From Siphonodentalium dalli (Eukaryota > Mollusca > Scaphopoda > Gadilida > Siphonodentaliidae), in contig CP136069.1 in assembly GCA_032622095.1 (NCBI GenBank), positions 125,071,450 to 125,135,449 of the forward strand: a DNA stretch of 64,000 nt, in the 5' to 3' direction. The notes under the pieces were generated by a model that had not been told where the DNA came from, made no database searches, and saw only the letters and a list, made by a program, of their open reading frames with translations. The position numbers and the translations under genes were made by a program. Numbering within the stretch: position 1 is the first letter of the stretch; each line of letters starts with the position of its first letter. Of this stretch, positions 10,469 through 20,200 are shown piece by piece.

Positions 10469-11311
10469 TTGGTCTCATTTTCTCTTGGGTACCAGCACGA
10501 TACTAACAGCACAGAAAAAGGAAGAACAAACATGGCTTTTCTCTTGCTTCCTCCATTTACATGGAGCCTCCGCTGGAGTCGGTTGCGGGACATGCCTCCT
10601 CCTTATTGGTCGCGGCCTCCTGAGCCATCTGCAGAGAAGTACGCCTGTCTTCCACAACCGAAGGACTGGATGGGGCCCACATATCAAGAACAAAAACCAA
10701 CGTGTGACGATTTTTCCTCTGCCAACTCGATACAGCCTGCGCGACAGGCTCAGGGTCTGTTCGTGGTCATGTCTCCTCTATTTGTAGTCGCGGCTTCCAC
10801 AACCTTCGCAGAGATGGTCAACAATGGATTTTCCTCTGCCAACTTGGTACAGCCTGCGCTGCAGGCTCGGAGTCTGTTGGTGGTCATGCCTCCTCTATTT
10901 GTAGTCGCGGCTTCCACAACCTTCGCAGAGACAGGAAACAATGAATTTTCCTCTGTCCACTCGGTACAGCCTGCGCTGCAGGCTCGGAATCTGTTGGTGG
11001 TCATGCCTCCTCGATTTGTAGTCGCGGCTTCCACAACCTTCTCCGAGATGGGCAACAATGAATTTTCCTCTGTCAACTCGGTACAGCCTGCGCTGCAGGC
11101 TCGGAATCTGTTGGTGGTCATGCCTCCTCTATTTGTAGTCGCGGCTCCCACAACCTTCGCAGCGATGGAGGTTCTGCAGCATCTACCGCTGGTTTTGTCT
11201 CAGTCCATCCAGGTTCATGCTTTCATGGCACATAGCGGTTTTTCCGAACCCTTTCTTGCCTTGGCTACCTCATTGTTCCTAGTCGCCGACAAGTCGCATT
11301 CATTCGACTGA
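10469..11311 (+). repeat. GC-rich block with a 117-bp minisatellite (open on both strands)
   Basis: From about 10700 to 11167 there are four units of 117 bp. The landmark tttgtagtcgcggct starts at 10781, 10898, 11015 and 11132, exactly 117 bp apart. Because 117 is a multiple of three, one plus-strand frame stays open for 280 codons with a 39-residue repeat (FVVAASTTFAE core), and one minus-strand frame stays open for 133 codons with its own repeat (TTNRGGMTTNR core). Differences between units change amino acids in both frames, so neither strand looks protected. The block start is related to 1255-1335. I treat it as a minisatellite in a decayed repeat, not a gene. Confidence 0.6.
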
Positions 11312-12522
11312 GTGTTTTGTACAATATTACCTTCGTTCTTTGTACTTTGAGGTTTCCTCGGTCAGTCTGCTTTCTGCCATATCGCATTGCTCTGGCTATG
11401 TGCCGCATTCAGGAACTGCTCCTGAATAAGTTTCTTTCGCCTCCATTCTCATCTCCGTTCTTATCCTGTCGGGGTATTCCAGGTGTTGTTGAGACCTGTC
11501 TTTATAGTTTTGGGCCTTCTAACATGATAGATTTTTATTCAACAATTAGGCCGCTTTTATGAGACAAACCTAGACGTATTATGGACTTGATCGTGTGTGT
11601 GAACCGGATAAGTTAGTATGCGGGTGCTATATCTCACAGGGAAAATTGGCGCTCTACTCACTTAGCCGAACATATCATGAATATCGACCGTTCAGCTCCA
11701 TAGACACTATCGTCTGAACTACGCTCATTTTCAATTTTACTTCTAGATTTGGGATGTATCTTTCAGTGACCACCTAACACTATAGGATTTCATCATATAG
11801 CGTATCGGCATTTCATTGGTGTCTAGGCGTCATGTATGTAGTCCATTTTGTTATCGTATTTGTCACAGCACCGACTTTGAACAAAGAATATTTTCCAATT
11901 CTATGTTATCACTCGGGCCGAGTGTTTAACATCACTTGTCAGGCGTGATTCTAATTCTAATCCGATTTAGCGATAACCGATTCTCACCTTTGTGACATTT
12001 CACAATTATTGCCGCATGCCCATCGGTACTTGAGCATACCAGTTGGTGGGTTATCACAGTTTTTGTAACTTTCTGCTAACCTACGGTATACCACCACCTG
12101 ACGAACGATATTAAACTAAGTTCCACATTTATTTTGAAACCATGCAGGCCGGTTCATTGCATCACAGATTGGCCGTATGATCAGACAGTGTTCCATTCGC
12201 GGTATTAGTTCCTCTCCTTGGTTGCCCGTACACTTCAATTTCCAGTTCCTTGGCTTGGTGTACCAGAGGCAGGCAATCTGTCCATCTTGGTCCCCTCCCT
12301 TATGTGTATGTTTTTTCTTTCCATGGCCATGATTTCCAGTGCTCAACTCAGTCATGTTTTCCTGGTGTATCCCTGGTCCCCCCATTGGTCTGGGCCCAAC
12401 GGTTTCTCATATCTCCCCTGGGTATCTCGGTCGGGCTCTAAATACTGTCAAGTCAGTCATACCGCACTGAGCATTGCCTCATTTTGTGAGATCCATTCTG
12501 AGTATTGATTCTGCTTTTCTGG
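11312..12522. other. No gene recognised; includes a dispersed repeat copy
   Basis: Positions about 11605-11790 are a diverged copy of the repeat at 4478-4690. Open frames at 12116-12385 (minus, 89 codons) and 12218-12508 (plus, 96 codons) overlap each other and have no recognisable domain. Confidence 0.35.
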
Positions 12523-12523
12523 C

Positions 12524-12547
12524 GGGGGGGGGGGGGGGGGGGGGGGG
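12524..12547 (+). repeat. Run of 24 G
   Basis: Uninterrupted homopolymer. It could form a G-quadruplex on the plus strand. The exact length in an assembly is unreliable. Confidence 0.9.
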
Positions 12548-12994
12548 TTGCTTGTGTCATAACCGTGTTTTCCCCTCGGTGCCCCTTTTGCATGTATTGT
12601 GGGCCAGTCAACATCCTCTGGATGTCTAGCTAGTGCTGCTTCATCCTCTAAGGAGGGGGGTAGGTTCCTTTATCCTATTAGGTACATGAATGAATGAGTT
12701 ATCTCCCTTGCCTATGACCAATGTTTATCCTGGACACCTTCACCCTGTGATCATTACTAGTAGGACACATGAAGTACGTGGTGTTTCCTTTTAGGAGGCT
12801 CAGTTGTTTTTGAGTTTATCTGAACTATTACATATGGGACACAATGATCTATTTTTTGGCACATGTCTACCAAGAAATCTTTTTGGTACAGGATGCAGGT
12901 CTTTTCTGCTTCAGCAGGTGGGTTTCATGGACATAGTCGGATTATCTGCCTCGTGGCCTCCTCCTCTTCAAGAATTATAATTATAACCATTAGT
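12548..12994. other. No feature recognised
   Basis: Mixed-composition spacer without convincing coding frames or repeats. Confidence 0.3.
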
Positions 12995-13081
12995 TTCAGT
13001 GTCCAAGATATATTTGACGGAGATATAATATTTTTTTACCCAAAATATGTACCTCCTATAATAAATATCTTGGACACTGAA
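12995..13081. repeat. Foldback repeat with 17-bp perfect arms
   Basis: ttcagtgtccaagatat at 12995-13011 faces its exact reverse complement at 13065-13081. Its right half (13036-13081) recurs inverted at 13321-13366. Confidence 0.8.
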
Positions 13082-13320
13082 CACAGCAAGGGCCCTCCCA
13101 GTTGGGATCAACATTCCCGCCCCGCGCACTCGGTCAAACTCATCAAACACACAGGAGGAAGAAATTAAAATGAATGAGGCTTACCTAGATATAATCCGAA
13201 TCCAAAGATATAATCGCCATTAATTGGCATTTGACAAGTGCGCATACTCGAGGTATTGCGTACCGATTTTAAAAACGACTTCTTCTAGAATCTTGCAAGC
13301 AAGAATATATAACCATTAGT

Positions 13321-13366
13321 TTCAGTGTCCAAGATATTTATTATAGGAGATACATATTTTGGGTAA
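13321..13366. repeat. Inverted copy of 13036-13081
   Basis: 46 bp matching the reverse complement of 13036-13081 with one mismatch. Both loci are preceded by ataaccattag, so they are two copies of one mobile foldback family in opposite partial orientation. Confidence 0.8.
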
Positions 13367-13376
13367 AAAAATAAGA

Positions 13377-13457
13377 TATTTCCTTGATCATTTTTCAAAT
13401 TTATTGATTATAATAATGTGATACATTGATGGAAAGAGCTCTAATGATCAAGGAAAT
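13377..13457. repeat. Short inverted repeat
   Basis: atttccttgatcatt at the left end faces aatgatcaaggaaat at the right end, with about 50 bp between. It directly follows the foldback copy at 13321. Confidence 0.65.
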
Positions 13458-14480
13458 ATGGGTTGATACAAAAATCGGACTTGGCACTGAAATACTGGAA
13501 GTCATATATACGATCGATTTGGGTCAATTAACATTTAATCAATAAATGTAGAGGTGTAGACAACATGTTGAATTTTACTGGTAAATTCTGTATTTGGAAC
13601 CAATGTTGTGTTTTCTCCAGTTGTACCAGTAAACATGTGTCACTACCTGGTGCTCTTGTAAATGTTTAGAAGTGATGTTGTTAATTTTGATATCTCACTT
13701 ATGTAGTATTATGTCACGAGAGATGAATGTGTTACAGTGGCATGCTCTATTTGGTCGACTTTTTCAAAGACTTTTAAAAAATCTTGACCTATTCTGTACT
13801 TCGGTGAGGTCTGTTCGCAGGCAATCTAACAGCCCTTAATTACTTAATTTTGTGAATTTCTATCGCGAAATCACAATAACTTGAACTAATAGTAACTGAT
13901 TTTGTTGATTTGAGACTTGCTGAACAATGTCTTAAATGAGTTCGAAAACTTGGCCAGGTCTGGGCAGAGTTACGGCTCTTTAATAATAGTTATTTTTTGT
14001 GAATTTTGATCACGACAGCACAATAGTTTTGGGGAGGCAGGTCACAGGGGAATATTTGGTGTGTCATACTTCCTCAACAGTGTGGTGTATGATAGCCAGT
14101 TATAATTAATGCATTTTCAATCCAAGCCCAACGTCTGGCATAGTTACTGCGACTCGACCACACCTAGTTTTTATTTTTGCTTGTTTTGTTTCTTCTTTCG
14201 GCAAGCCACTGGATGTGCATCAGATTTGAGTTATGGTGGGAAATAAACGACATAAACATTACTACATTACATGCATTCAAACTTGGATCCCTTTGAATGG
14301 TTATAATATCATGTGGCATATTATTACGTAGGATGTCAAAAGAACAATATTATTATCAGTAAGTATTACAGTCAAGCCTGCAAAAATGATAACTCAAGAA
14401 GAGCTGACAAAAGAGGCCAAGCCTGCTGTCAGGAACAACCTTAAGTAAACTTAAGTAAGTAAATAGTGTGTATGTCATTT
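13458..14480. other. Probable intron sequence, no features
   Basis: No open frame over about 60 codons and no repeat copies. It lies upstream of the terminal exon at 14914 and so is probably part of the preceding intron on the plus strand. Confidence 0.35.
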
Positions 14481-14573
14481 GCAGAATGAGGTCCCAAGAG
14501 GGTGAATTTAGTGACGCTACCCCATACAGTGGGTTAGCATCACCAAATTCACCCTCTGTGAACCTCATTCTGC
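14481..14573. repeat. Foldback MITE-like palindrome
   Basis: gcagaatgaggt at the left faces acctcattctgc at the right. The inner arms (gggtgaattt...gcta facing tagc...aaattcaccc) also pair, so nearly the whole 93 bp folds back on itself. Confidence 0.75.
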
Positions 14574-14752
14574 TTAGGCCTCAACTGCTATGGGAGACCT
14601 AGGATCAGATTGAAGTTCCCCAGTTGAAGTTGTTCACCCATTAGTCGCCTTGATTATGCATTTTATCTTCTGCAAATTAGGGGATATAGAAACTTCCCAG
14701 AAGTGAAAAAGTGACAAAAAGCAATGTTAATTTGAGACTATAGATACTTCCC

Positions 14753-14838
14753 AGAAGATGAGGCCTAAACAGAGAGTGAATTTGCTGATGATGCTAGCCC
14801 ACTTATGGGATAGCGTGACTAACTTCACCTCATTCTGC
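14753..14838. repeat. Second, diverged foldback of the same family
   Basis: Arms run from agatgagg and gagtgaattt to acttcacctcattctgc, with inner gctagccca facing tgggatagc. Most of the element resembles 14481-14573. It sits about 75 bp upstream of the exon. Confidence 0.65.
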
Positions 14839-14899
14839 ATATTACAGACACTCTTAGCAGGCTTGTACAGTAAATATGTGAGTAACATAACATTTTGTT

Positions 14900-14913
14900 G
14901 CTTTTCATTTCAG
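14900..14913 (+). promoter_or_regulatory. Splice acceptor of the terminal exon
   Basis: The pyrimidine-rich stretch tgcttttcatttcag ends in AG at 14912-14913, directly before coding sequence. This is a textbook 3' splice site. Confidence 0.7.
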
Positions 14914-15048
14914 GGGAGTGTTCTCAATCAGAGTAAAAAGGAGAAGCTAGCAAAAGAGCGTATGCGAATCGACGCATCACCAGATGAAGACGAACCTTCT
15001 GAGAATGATCCACTGCTGCCTGATAACAGGCGACCTGCCATAAACTGA
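14914..15048 (+). CDS. Terminal coding exon of an unidentified gene
   Basis: The exon encodes 44 residues and a TGA stop at 15046-15048, starting on a codon boundary if the frame is right. It is highly charged and has no membrane segment: a basic stretch (KKEKLAKERMRID), then an acidic stretch (SPDEDEPSEN), then DPLL. The E-N-D-P-L-L sequence fits the [DE]xxxL[LI] acidic dileucine sorting signal seen in cytoplasmic tails of endosomal and lysosomal membrane proteins, so a tail of such a protein is a reasonable guess, no more. The earlier exons are not recognised in the window and must lie upstream. The open frame extends 52 codons upstream of 14914, but that part lies in a foldback repeat and before the splice site, so it is not included. 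The gene family is not identified. Confidence 0.6.
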   Translation, partial: GSVLNQSKKEKLAKERMRIDASPDEDEPSENDPLLPDNRRPAIN

Positions 15049-15112
15049 TCAAATGTCACGTTTGTCACTTTAGGTTGTACAAAGTCAATGATTTGTTTCT
15101 CAGGATTTCCTT
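15049..15112 (+). other. Start of the 3' untranslated region
   Basis: Unique sequence between the exon stop and the first MITE. The 3' untranslated region probably continues through the MITE cluster. Confidence 0.45.
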
Positions 15113-15215
15113 CTCAAACCCTTTCTTTACTAAATGGATTCTCCCATTCAGTTATAAAATTATTCATTGGAATGGTCTATTGTTCATCGGGATGGATGTT
15201 CAGCCATCATGTAGT
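15113..15215 (+). mobile_element. MITE family A, left fragment
   Basis: Matches the first ~100 bp of the complete family A element at 24335 (accctttc-actaaatggattc, then ttcattggaatggtc). The outer TTAA has decayed to TCAA. It is interrupted at the TTAA of the family C element that follows. Confidence 0.65.
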
Positions 15216-15456
15216 TTAACCTTTTGATGACGGGAACTGCATTGGTGCAGCATTAAAGATCCTGTGCCAGTGCATTCTCTTATATATACAACAGTGTCCT
15301 ATAGGAAACCTCGCATATATAAGAAAATGCACTGGCTTACAATTCAAGGTCAATATTGTTGGGCCAATGCATTTTGGGAGACTCGCATATATAAGAGAAT
15401 GCATTGACACAGGGTTTTCGCAAATTGTCAGGAAGCTTCAGTCATGGAAGGGTTAA
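15216..15456. mobile_element. MITE family C (TTAA-bounded)
   Basis: TTAA at both ends (15216-15219 and 15453-15456), with partly decayed inverted ends (ttaaccttttgatgac facing gtcatggaagggttaa). The interior carries several catatataagagaatgca hairpin arms shared with family B. It is inserted within family A sequence. Confidence 0.65.
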
Positions 15457-15700
15457 CCATCTCATTACTAAATGGATTCTCCCATTCAGTTATAGAATTA
15501 TACATTGGATTGGTCAATTATTCATCTGGAGGGATGTTCAGCCATCATGTAATATAAGCAGATGACAGACCGGGAACAGCTGGGAAATGTTCAGACAATA
15601 AATTCAACAAATGGCCTATAATTGTTTTATTGAACTTATATCTGAATATTTCCTATGTGATAACTACTCATCAATGAGTATTTAGTATCGAAAAGGTTAA
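15453..15700 (+). mobile_element. MITE family A, short copy
   Basis: Runs from TTAA at 15453 to attTagtatcgaaaaggTTAA ending at 15700. Compared with 24335-24777 it lacks the long central palindrome. It shares the right-hand landmarks gggaaatgttcaga, aataaNttcaacaa and actactca. Confidence 0.65.
15597..15602 (+). promoter_or_regulatory. Possible polyadenylation signal
   Basis: AATAAA about 550 bp after the stop codon of the terminal exon. It lies inside a family A MITE; if used, the MITE would supply the gene's 3' end. No other AATAAA was seen between the stop and this site. Confidence 0.3.
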
Positions 15701-15724
15701 AGTCACCCAAGGAACTCACATCAC

Positions 15725-15934
15725 AATACTATATCAAAAACCGCACATGACACCAACACCAGACAATGCAAATTGATTGCTTTGTTCATTAAAGATAAAT
15801 TCTTGTCCAACTTTGTTGCACTAACAAAAACAAAGAGGACAATTGGGGGACTATATTTTCAGTCGCCAGCCCCAGATCACACAATACTGTCGTATACTGT
15901 TGTTTCATAAATTTTTTTATCCCAACATAACTCC
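15725..15934 (+). repeat. Left arm of a ~210-bp inverted duplication
   Basis: Matches the reverse complement of 21255-21474 at over 90 percent of positions by eye, with a 12-bp deletion relative to the right arm. The two arms share a reading frame (HDTNTRQCKLIALF, then KRTIGGL, then QSPAPDHTILSYTVVS and a stop), and the deletion keeps that frame. The arms may be duplicated exon fragments or terminal repeats of an unknown element. Confidence 0.85.
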
Positions 15935-16309
15935 ATAACCATACATAACGTACATTACCTAACCAAATGAAACATGCTAAATGTTTCTGATAGTAAAGGT
16001 TACTAGGACTACGCATGCGCAAGATGTCGGACACGAAATAAATAGCTCAAGAAAATTTCGATTAAATCCGTTAAAATCTCGAAAAATCACAACATCTAAA
16101 ACATTCTAAATGGATTGTGATCGTTAATAGTGACACTAAGAACATTTGTGCACAAATTTTGTTGTAAAACATTTAGAAAATATGACCCTAAAGAGGATCG
16201 TTGACATCGTGATATTTTTTGTGTCAAATTGAAAACATTGTTGACATAAATAAATCGCCTATAAATATTGGTCATAACTACCCAATTATCATGTCATTCT
16301 AACCAACTA
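15935..16309. other. Spacer between inverted arm and retrotransposon
   Basis: Contains an NRF-1-like site (annotated separately). No gene. The true 5' end of the retrotransposon may lie within this stretch, because no target-site duplication was found. Confidence 0.35.
16011..16030. promoter_or_regulatory. NRF-1-like plus YY1-like motif pair
   Basis: acGCATGCGCaAGATGtCgg has the core of the NRF-1 palindrome (GCGCATGCGC family) touching a YY1-like AAGATG. Such pairs are known at TATA-less transcription starts in animals. It could be a promoter for a minus-strand transcript through the left arm or for the retrotransposon on the plus strand. The match is suggestive only. Confidence 0.3.
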
Positions 16310-16368
16310 TAGCTGGCCCACCCCTAGTTATACCCAACGCTAATCACGAGTAGAAAGGCAAGCAATTG

Positions 16369-16398
16369 GGGTTGTGTGAGCTGTATCACGCTAGACCC
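16369..16398 (+). repeat. 30-nt hairpin motif, copy 0 (5' untranslated region)
   Basis: Predicted fold: outer stem GGGT/ACCC, inner stem GTGTGA/TCACGC with one U-G pair, loop GCTGTA. Compared with copies 1-3, the loop-closing pair is A-U instead of G-C, a two-sided compensatory change. Confidence 0.75.
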
Positions 16399-16456
16399 AA
16401 CACAGCACAGGTACAGCTATAGCCAAAACAAGAACCATACATAGTCTTCCAGTCCA

Positions 16457-16465
16457 ATGAAATGA
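16457..16465 (+). CDS. Two-codon upstream open frame (Met-Lys-stop)
   Basis: ATG AAA TGA; the stop TGA at 16463-16465 overlaps the ORF1 ATG at 16462-16464. Overlapping ATGA arrangements are known to support termination-reinitiation. It may also be chance. Confidence 0.35.
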   Translation: MK

Positions 16466-17238
16466 CAACAGCACGATTGGATAAATTTCTGCGAAGAGAA
16501 AAACCCACGACAACAGTGAATAAACCAAGGTACCAAGCTATTATACTTTCGGACAGCAAAGGCAGGTATCTTCAAGATGAAGTCGACAAATCCGATAAAA
16601 TAGAGAAGGATCTCTTATTCTGGCACACTGGAGGGGCAAAAATAAGCGACCGAATTACCTACCTGAAGAAGAACTTGGGAGAGCTGAAAAGAAATTACGG
16701 ACCGATACACATATACCTCTGGCTCGGTACCTGCGACCTAACCCAATTGGACAAAAACGGGTATACATCTCTCCGAGCAAGAAATACAGTAGAAGAGATT
16801 GTATCAGGATACAGGACAGCCATACGAGAGGTAAATAAACATCGCCACTGTAAAATTACCATCCTTGAAATACCAACATACTCCATTGAAGACTGGAATA
16901 CATCAGTGCACAAGAAAGCGGAACGCCGTCAGAAGGACCGAAAACGATCCGTTCCAAAACCACCACTTCTTGGGAACCAACAGCAGGAGCTCACTGAGCA
17001 AATAAGATCGCTGAACAGTCATATCAAGCAGCTAAATAGCAAAGAAAAGAGAAACTCTCCCGAATTTACAGTCGACCTCAGCAAAAATAACAAGCATAAA
17101 AAAGGGAAGGCAAGGGAGTTAACTCAACAGTGGACATACAACTATGGACTATATCATGACGGGATACACCCAAAGAAGCTTATAAGCAGAGTCTGGCTCA
17201 TGAAAATCAGGAACCAGGCCCTATCTGACTGCTGGTAG
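16462..17238 (+). CDS. Retrotransposon ORF1, SGNH-hydrolase-like
   Basis: 258 residues. Residues 25-95 and 230-237 match the blocks of the SGNH/GDSL esterase fold: block I around IILSDSKG with the nucleophile candidate Ser32; block II Gly57/Gly58; block III LWLGTCDLT at 86-94; block V YHDGIHP with Asp233 and His236. In block III the usual Asn of GxND is Cys91, so the oxyanion hole is altered and activity is uncertain. Esterase-type ORF1 proteins are known in CR1- and L2-related elements, where they are thought to help form the ribonucleoprotein. The middle (about 150-215) is very basic and may bind RNA. The start ATG follows a two-codon uORF. The stop is 7 nt before the ORF2 ATG, in another frame. 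Confidence 0.7.
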   Translation: MTTARLDKFLRREKPTTTVNKPRYQAIILSDSKGRYLQDEVDKSDKIEKDLLFWHTGGAKISDRITYLKKNLGELKRNYGPIHIYLWLGTCDLTQLDKNGYTSLRARNTVEEIVSGYRTAIREVNKHRHCKITILEIPTYSIEDWNTSVHKKAERRQKDRKRSVPKPPLLGNQQQELTEQIRSLNSHIKQLNSKEKRNSPEFTVDLSKNNKHKKGKARELTQQWTYNYGLYHDGIHPKKLISRVWLMKIRNQALSDCW

Positions 17239-17245
17239 CCGAGTT

Positions 17246-20200
17246 ATGAGGGGGTTGTGTGGGCTGAACCACGCTAGACCCCAAAATGGAGGCTGTAACC
17301 TGGAAGACGGGATGAGGAAAACGCTGCACCAAGTGGAGACAGGGTTGTGTGGGCTAAACCACGCTATACCCGGATCACAAGGACCATGCAGAGGCTACCA
17401 CATCACGTTGGACAGACGAAAACCTGGATGGACGGGGTTGTGTGGGCTGAACCACGCTATACCCGAATATCGCGACTACTACATACATCGCAAGCAAGAA
17501 GATAAAGATGGGGAAGAAACTCACATGTGTATACTTCTAATCAGAGCTGGAGACATAGAAGAGAATCCAGGTCCGAAGAAGAAAAAAACGTCAAAACCTA
17601 GAAAGGACACAACAGTCTACCCATGTGCGATGTGCCAGGAGGGTGTTTCGTGGACAGAGAAGGGAATTTGCTGCGACAACTGCAAAGTTTGGCACCACAA
17701 AACGTGCGCCGATATGGACACTAACGACTATGAGATCTACGAAGGGAGGCCAAGCCTCGAGTGGAGATGCTGCAGATGTGACAGTGTAAACATCGACAAC
17801 TTCACTTACCTAAGTTACGAGATACAGACTTCCAACTATTATGAACCTTTAAGCCAGCTGGACTCCACCTTAAATAGCCTGAACTCAACATTCGATCCCA
17901 TTCACACAAGTAGTCCAACATCAGGAGACACTACTGCAAGGAGGAATAGAACACACAGCAAAACCTTCGACACACCAAACAAAGAAAATCTACGAATTCT
18001 CACAGTAAACTGCAGAAGCCTAAAGAGAAACAAGGCAGAATTAGATATTGCAGTCCAGTACATCCAACCCGACATCATTCTGGGCACGGAATCATGGCTG
18101 AGGGGAGTAACACCAGGAAAGCCCCCAGCACAAGACGCCATAACATCAGCAGAGGTCTTTCCTGATTCCTACCGGGCCTTCCGAAATGACCGAGGGACAA
18201 CCGGTGGAGGTGTTTTTATAGCATTCCACGAAAATATCATCGCGATAGAAACACCAGAATACATCAACGATTGTGAGATAGAATGGGCGAAAATACAAAT
18301 TAAAGGAAATAAGGATATTTATGTGTCAAGTTTCTACATGCCGGAAAGAAAGCTGGAAACTATCAACAGCCTAGACAAATCCTTGAAGTCCTTTGCAGGA
18401 AACAAAGCCAATAGTTACATCATAGGCGGGGACTTCAACTGTCCTGACATTGATTGGGAAAAGCTAACCGTTAAAACAGGTGCTCAGGACAGAGGAGTGC
18501 AGCAGGCGCTGTTGAAAGTATCTATCAAGTACGGACTGACTCAAGTACATGAGGAACCAACCAGAGAGAACAATCTACTAGACTTAATACTAACCAACAA
18601 TCCATCACTCATTAAGTCTTCAAACAACGTACCGGGCATATCAGATCATGCAATGATAGTCACAGATTGCTTCCCAAAACCTCAGATCAACAAAAAGGTA
18701 GAGAGGGACAACTACATGTTCAAAAAGGCAAATTGGACGGAAGTCGCAGCAGATGTGGATGAACTGAGCAATGAAATTACCTTGCTAGTGGATGGTGGAG
18801 AGAAACAAGTGGAATTACTTTGGACCCACCTTAAGGATGGACTGAAACAAATAGTTGAGAAAAGAGTTCCCAAAACACCAAGAAGAAAGAGAACCAAGTT
18901 ACCATGGCTGAACAGGAAACTCTGTCGGATGTTGAAGAAGAAGGGAAAATTGTATAATAGAGCGAAGAAGACAGGGAAGTGGGAGAAATACAGGGAATAC
19001 CAACGACAATGCAGGAGCACGATGAGAAATGCCGAACAAAATCACATCAACAAAGTAATTGAAGAGGGAGAGAAAAACAAAAACTCAAAACCATTTTGGA
19101 GGTTCATGAAAGCTAAGAAGCAGGATAACATAGGCATACCACCAATAAAGAAAGGAACATCACTAACAAACAACAGCAAAGAGAAGGCGGAGCTACTTAA
19201 CCAACAATTCAAATCCGTCTTCACAAATGACCTTGGAAATACACTGCCGGATATGCCTTACATCGCCAAAAACAACATCGCTGAACTCAAAATCGATACT
19301 GATGGAGTGTGTAAACTGCTTAAGGACATCAAAACATCAAAAGCACCAGGTCCAGACGGCATCCCAAACACCATTCTCAAAATATGCGCCCATAATATCG
19401 CTCCAGCACTGACCACCATTTTCCAACTGTCGTTGGATACGGGACAACTACCGACCGACTGGAGAAGCGCAAATATTTCACCAATCTACAAAAAAGGCGA
19501 CGTACACCAACCAGAAAACTACCGGCCGGTATCACTGACATCAGTACCCTGTAAACTTCTCGAACACGTAATCTGCCGACATATACGAGACCACCTTGAC
19601 GAGAACAACATACTGACTGACAAAAACCATGGTTTCCGATCCGGACATTCATGTACCACCCAACTCATTAATGTCACACAAGACCTTCTAGAAGTTTTCG
19701 ACAAAAACATCCAAACAGATATCGCCATCTTAGACTTCTCGAAGGCTTTTGATACGGTCCCACACAGAGGACTACTTCATAAACTGCAGAGCTACGGAAT
19801 ATCAGGCTCAATCCACAGATGGCTGGATCAGTTTCTGACGCAACGACACATGAGAGTAGTAGTAGAAGGGGAATTCAGCGAAAATGTACCAGTCAAATCA
19901 GGAGTACCCCAAGGTTCAGTACTAGGACCACTCCTATTTTTATGTCACATCAACGACCTACCACTAGCAGTAACATCAGAGGTGAAATTATTTGCAGACG
20001 ATTGCCTGCTCTATCGTCAAATAGAGAAACACCAAGACCAAATCAAACTACAGAAAGATTTAACATCATTAGAAAAATGGGCAGAAACATGGGGAATGCG
20101 ATTCAATGCGAAGAAATGTTACATTATGTCCTGCTCCAACACCAGCAAAACTTCACATATGTACCAGCTCAGTGGTCACATTCTCCAAGAGGTTGAAGAA

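Noticed and set aside
10469-11311. 280-codon plus-strand frame as a repeat protein
   Set aside because: Openness follows from the 117-bp period; differences alter residues in both strands and there is no recognised family.
14758-14913. N-terminal part of the open frame around the terminal exon
   Set aside because: It lies in a foldback repeat and precedes a clear splice acceptor, so it is most likely intron.
15789-16034. 81-codon minus-strand frame starting beside the NRF-1-like site
   Set aside because: It uses a GTG start and runs through the inverted arm in the frame opposite to the shared peptide, with no domain.
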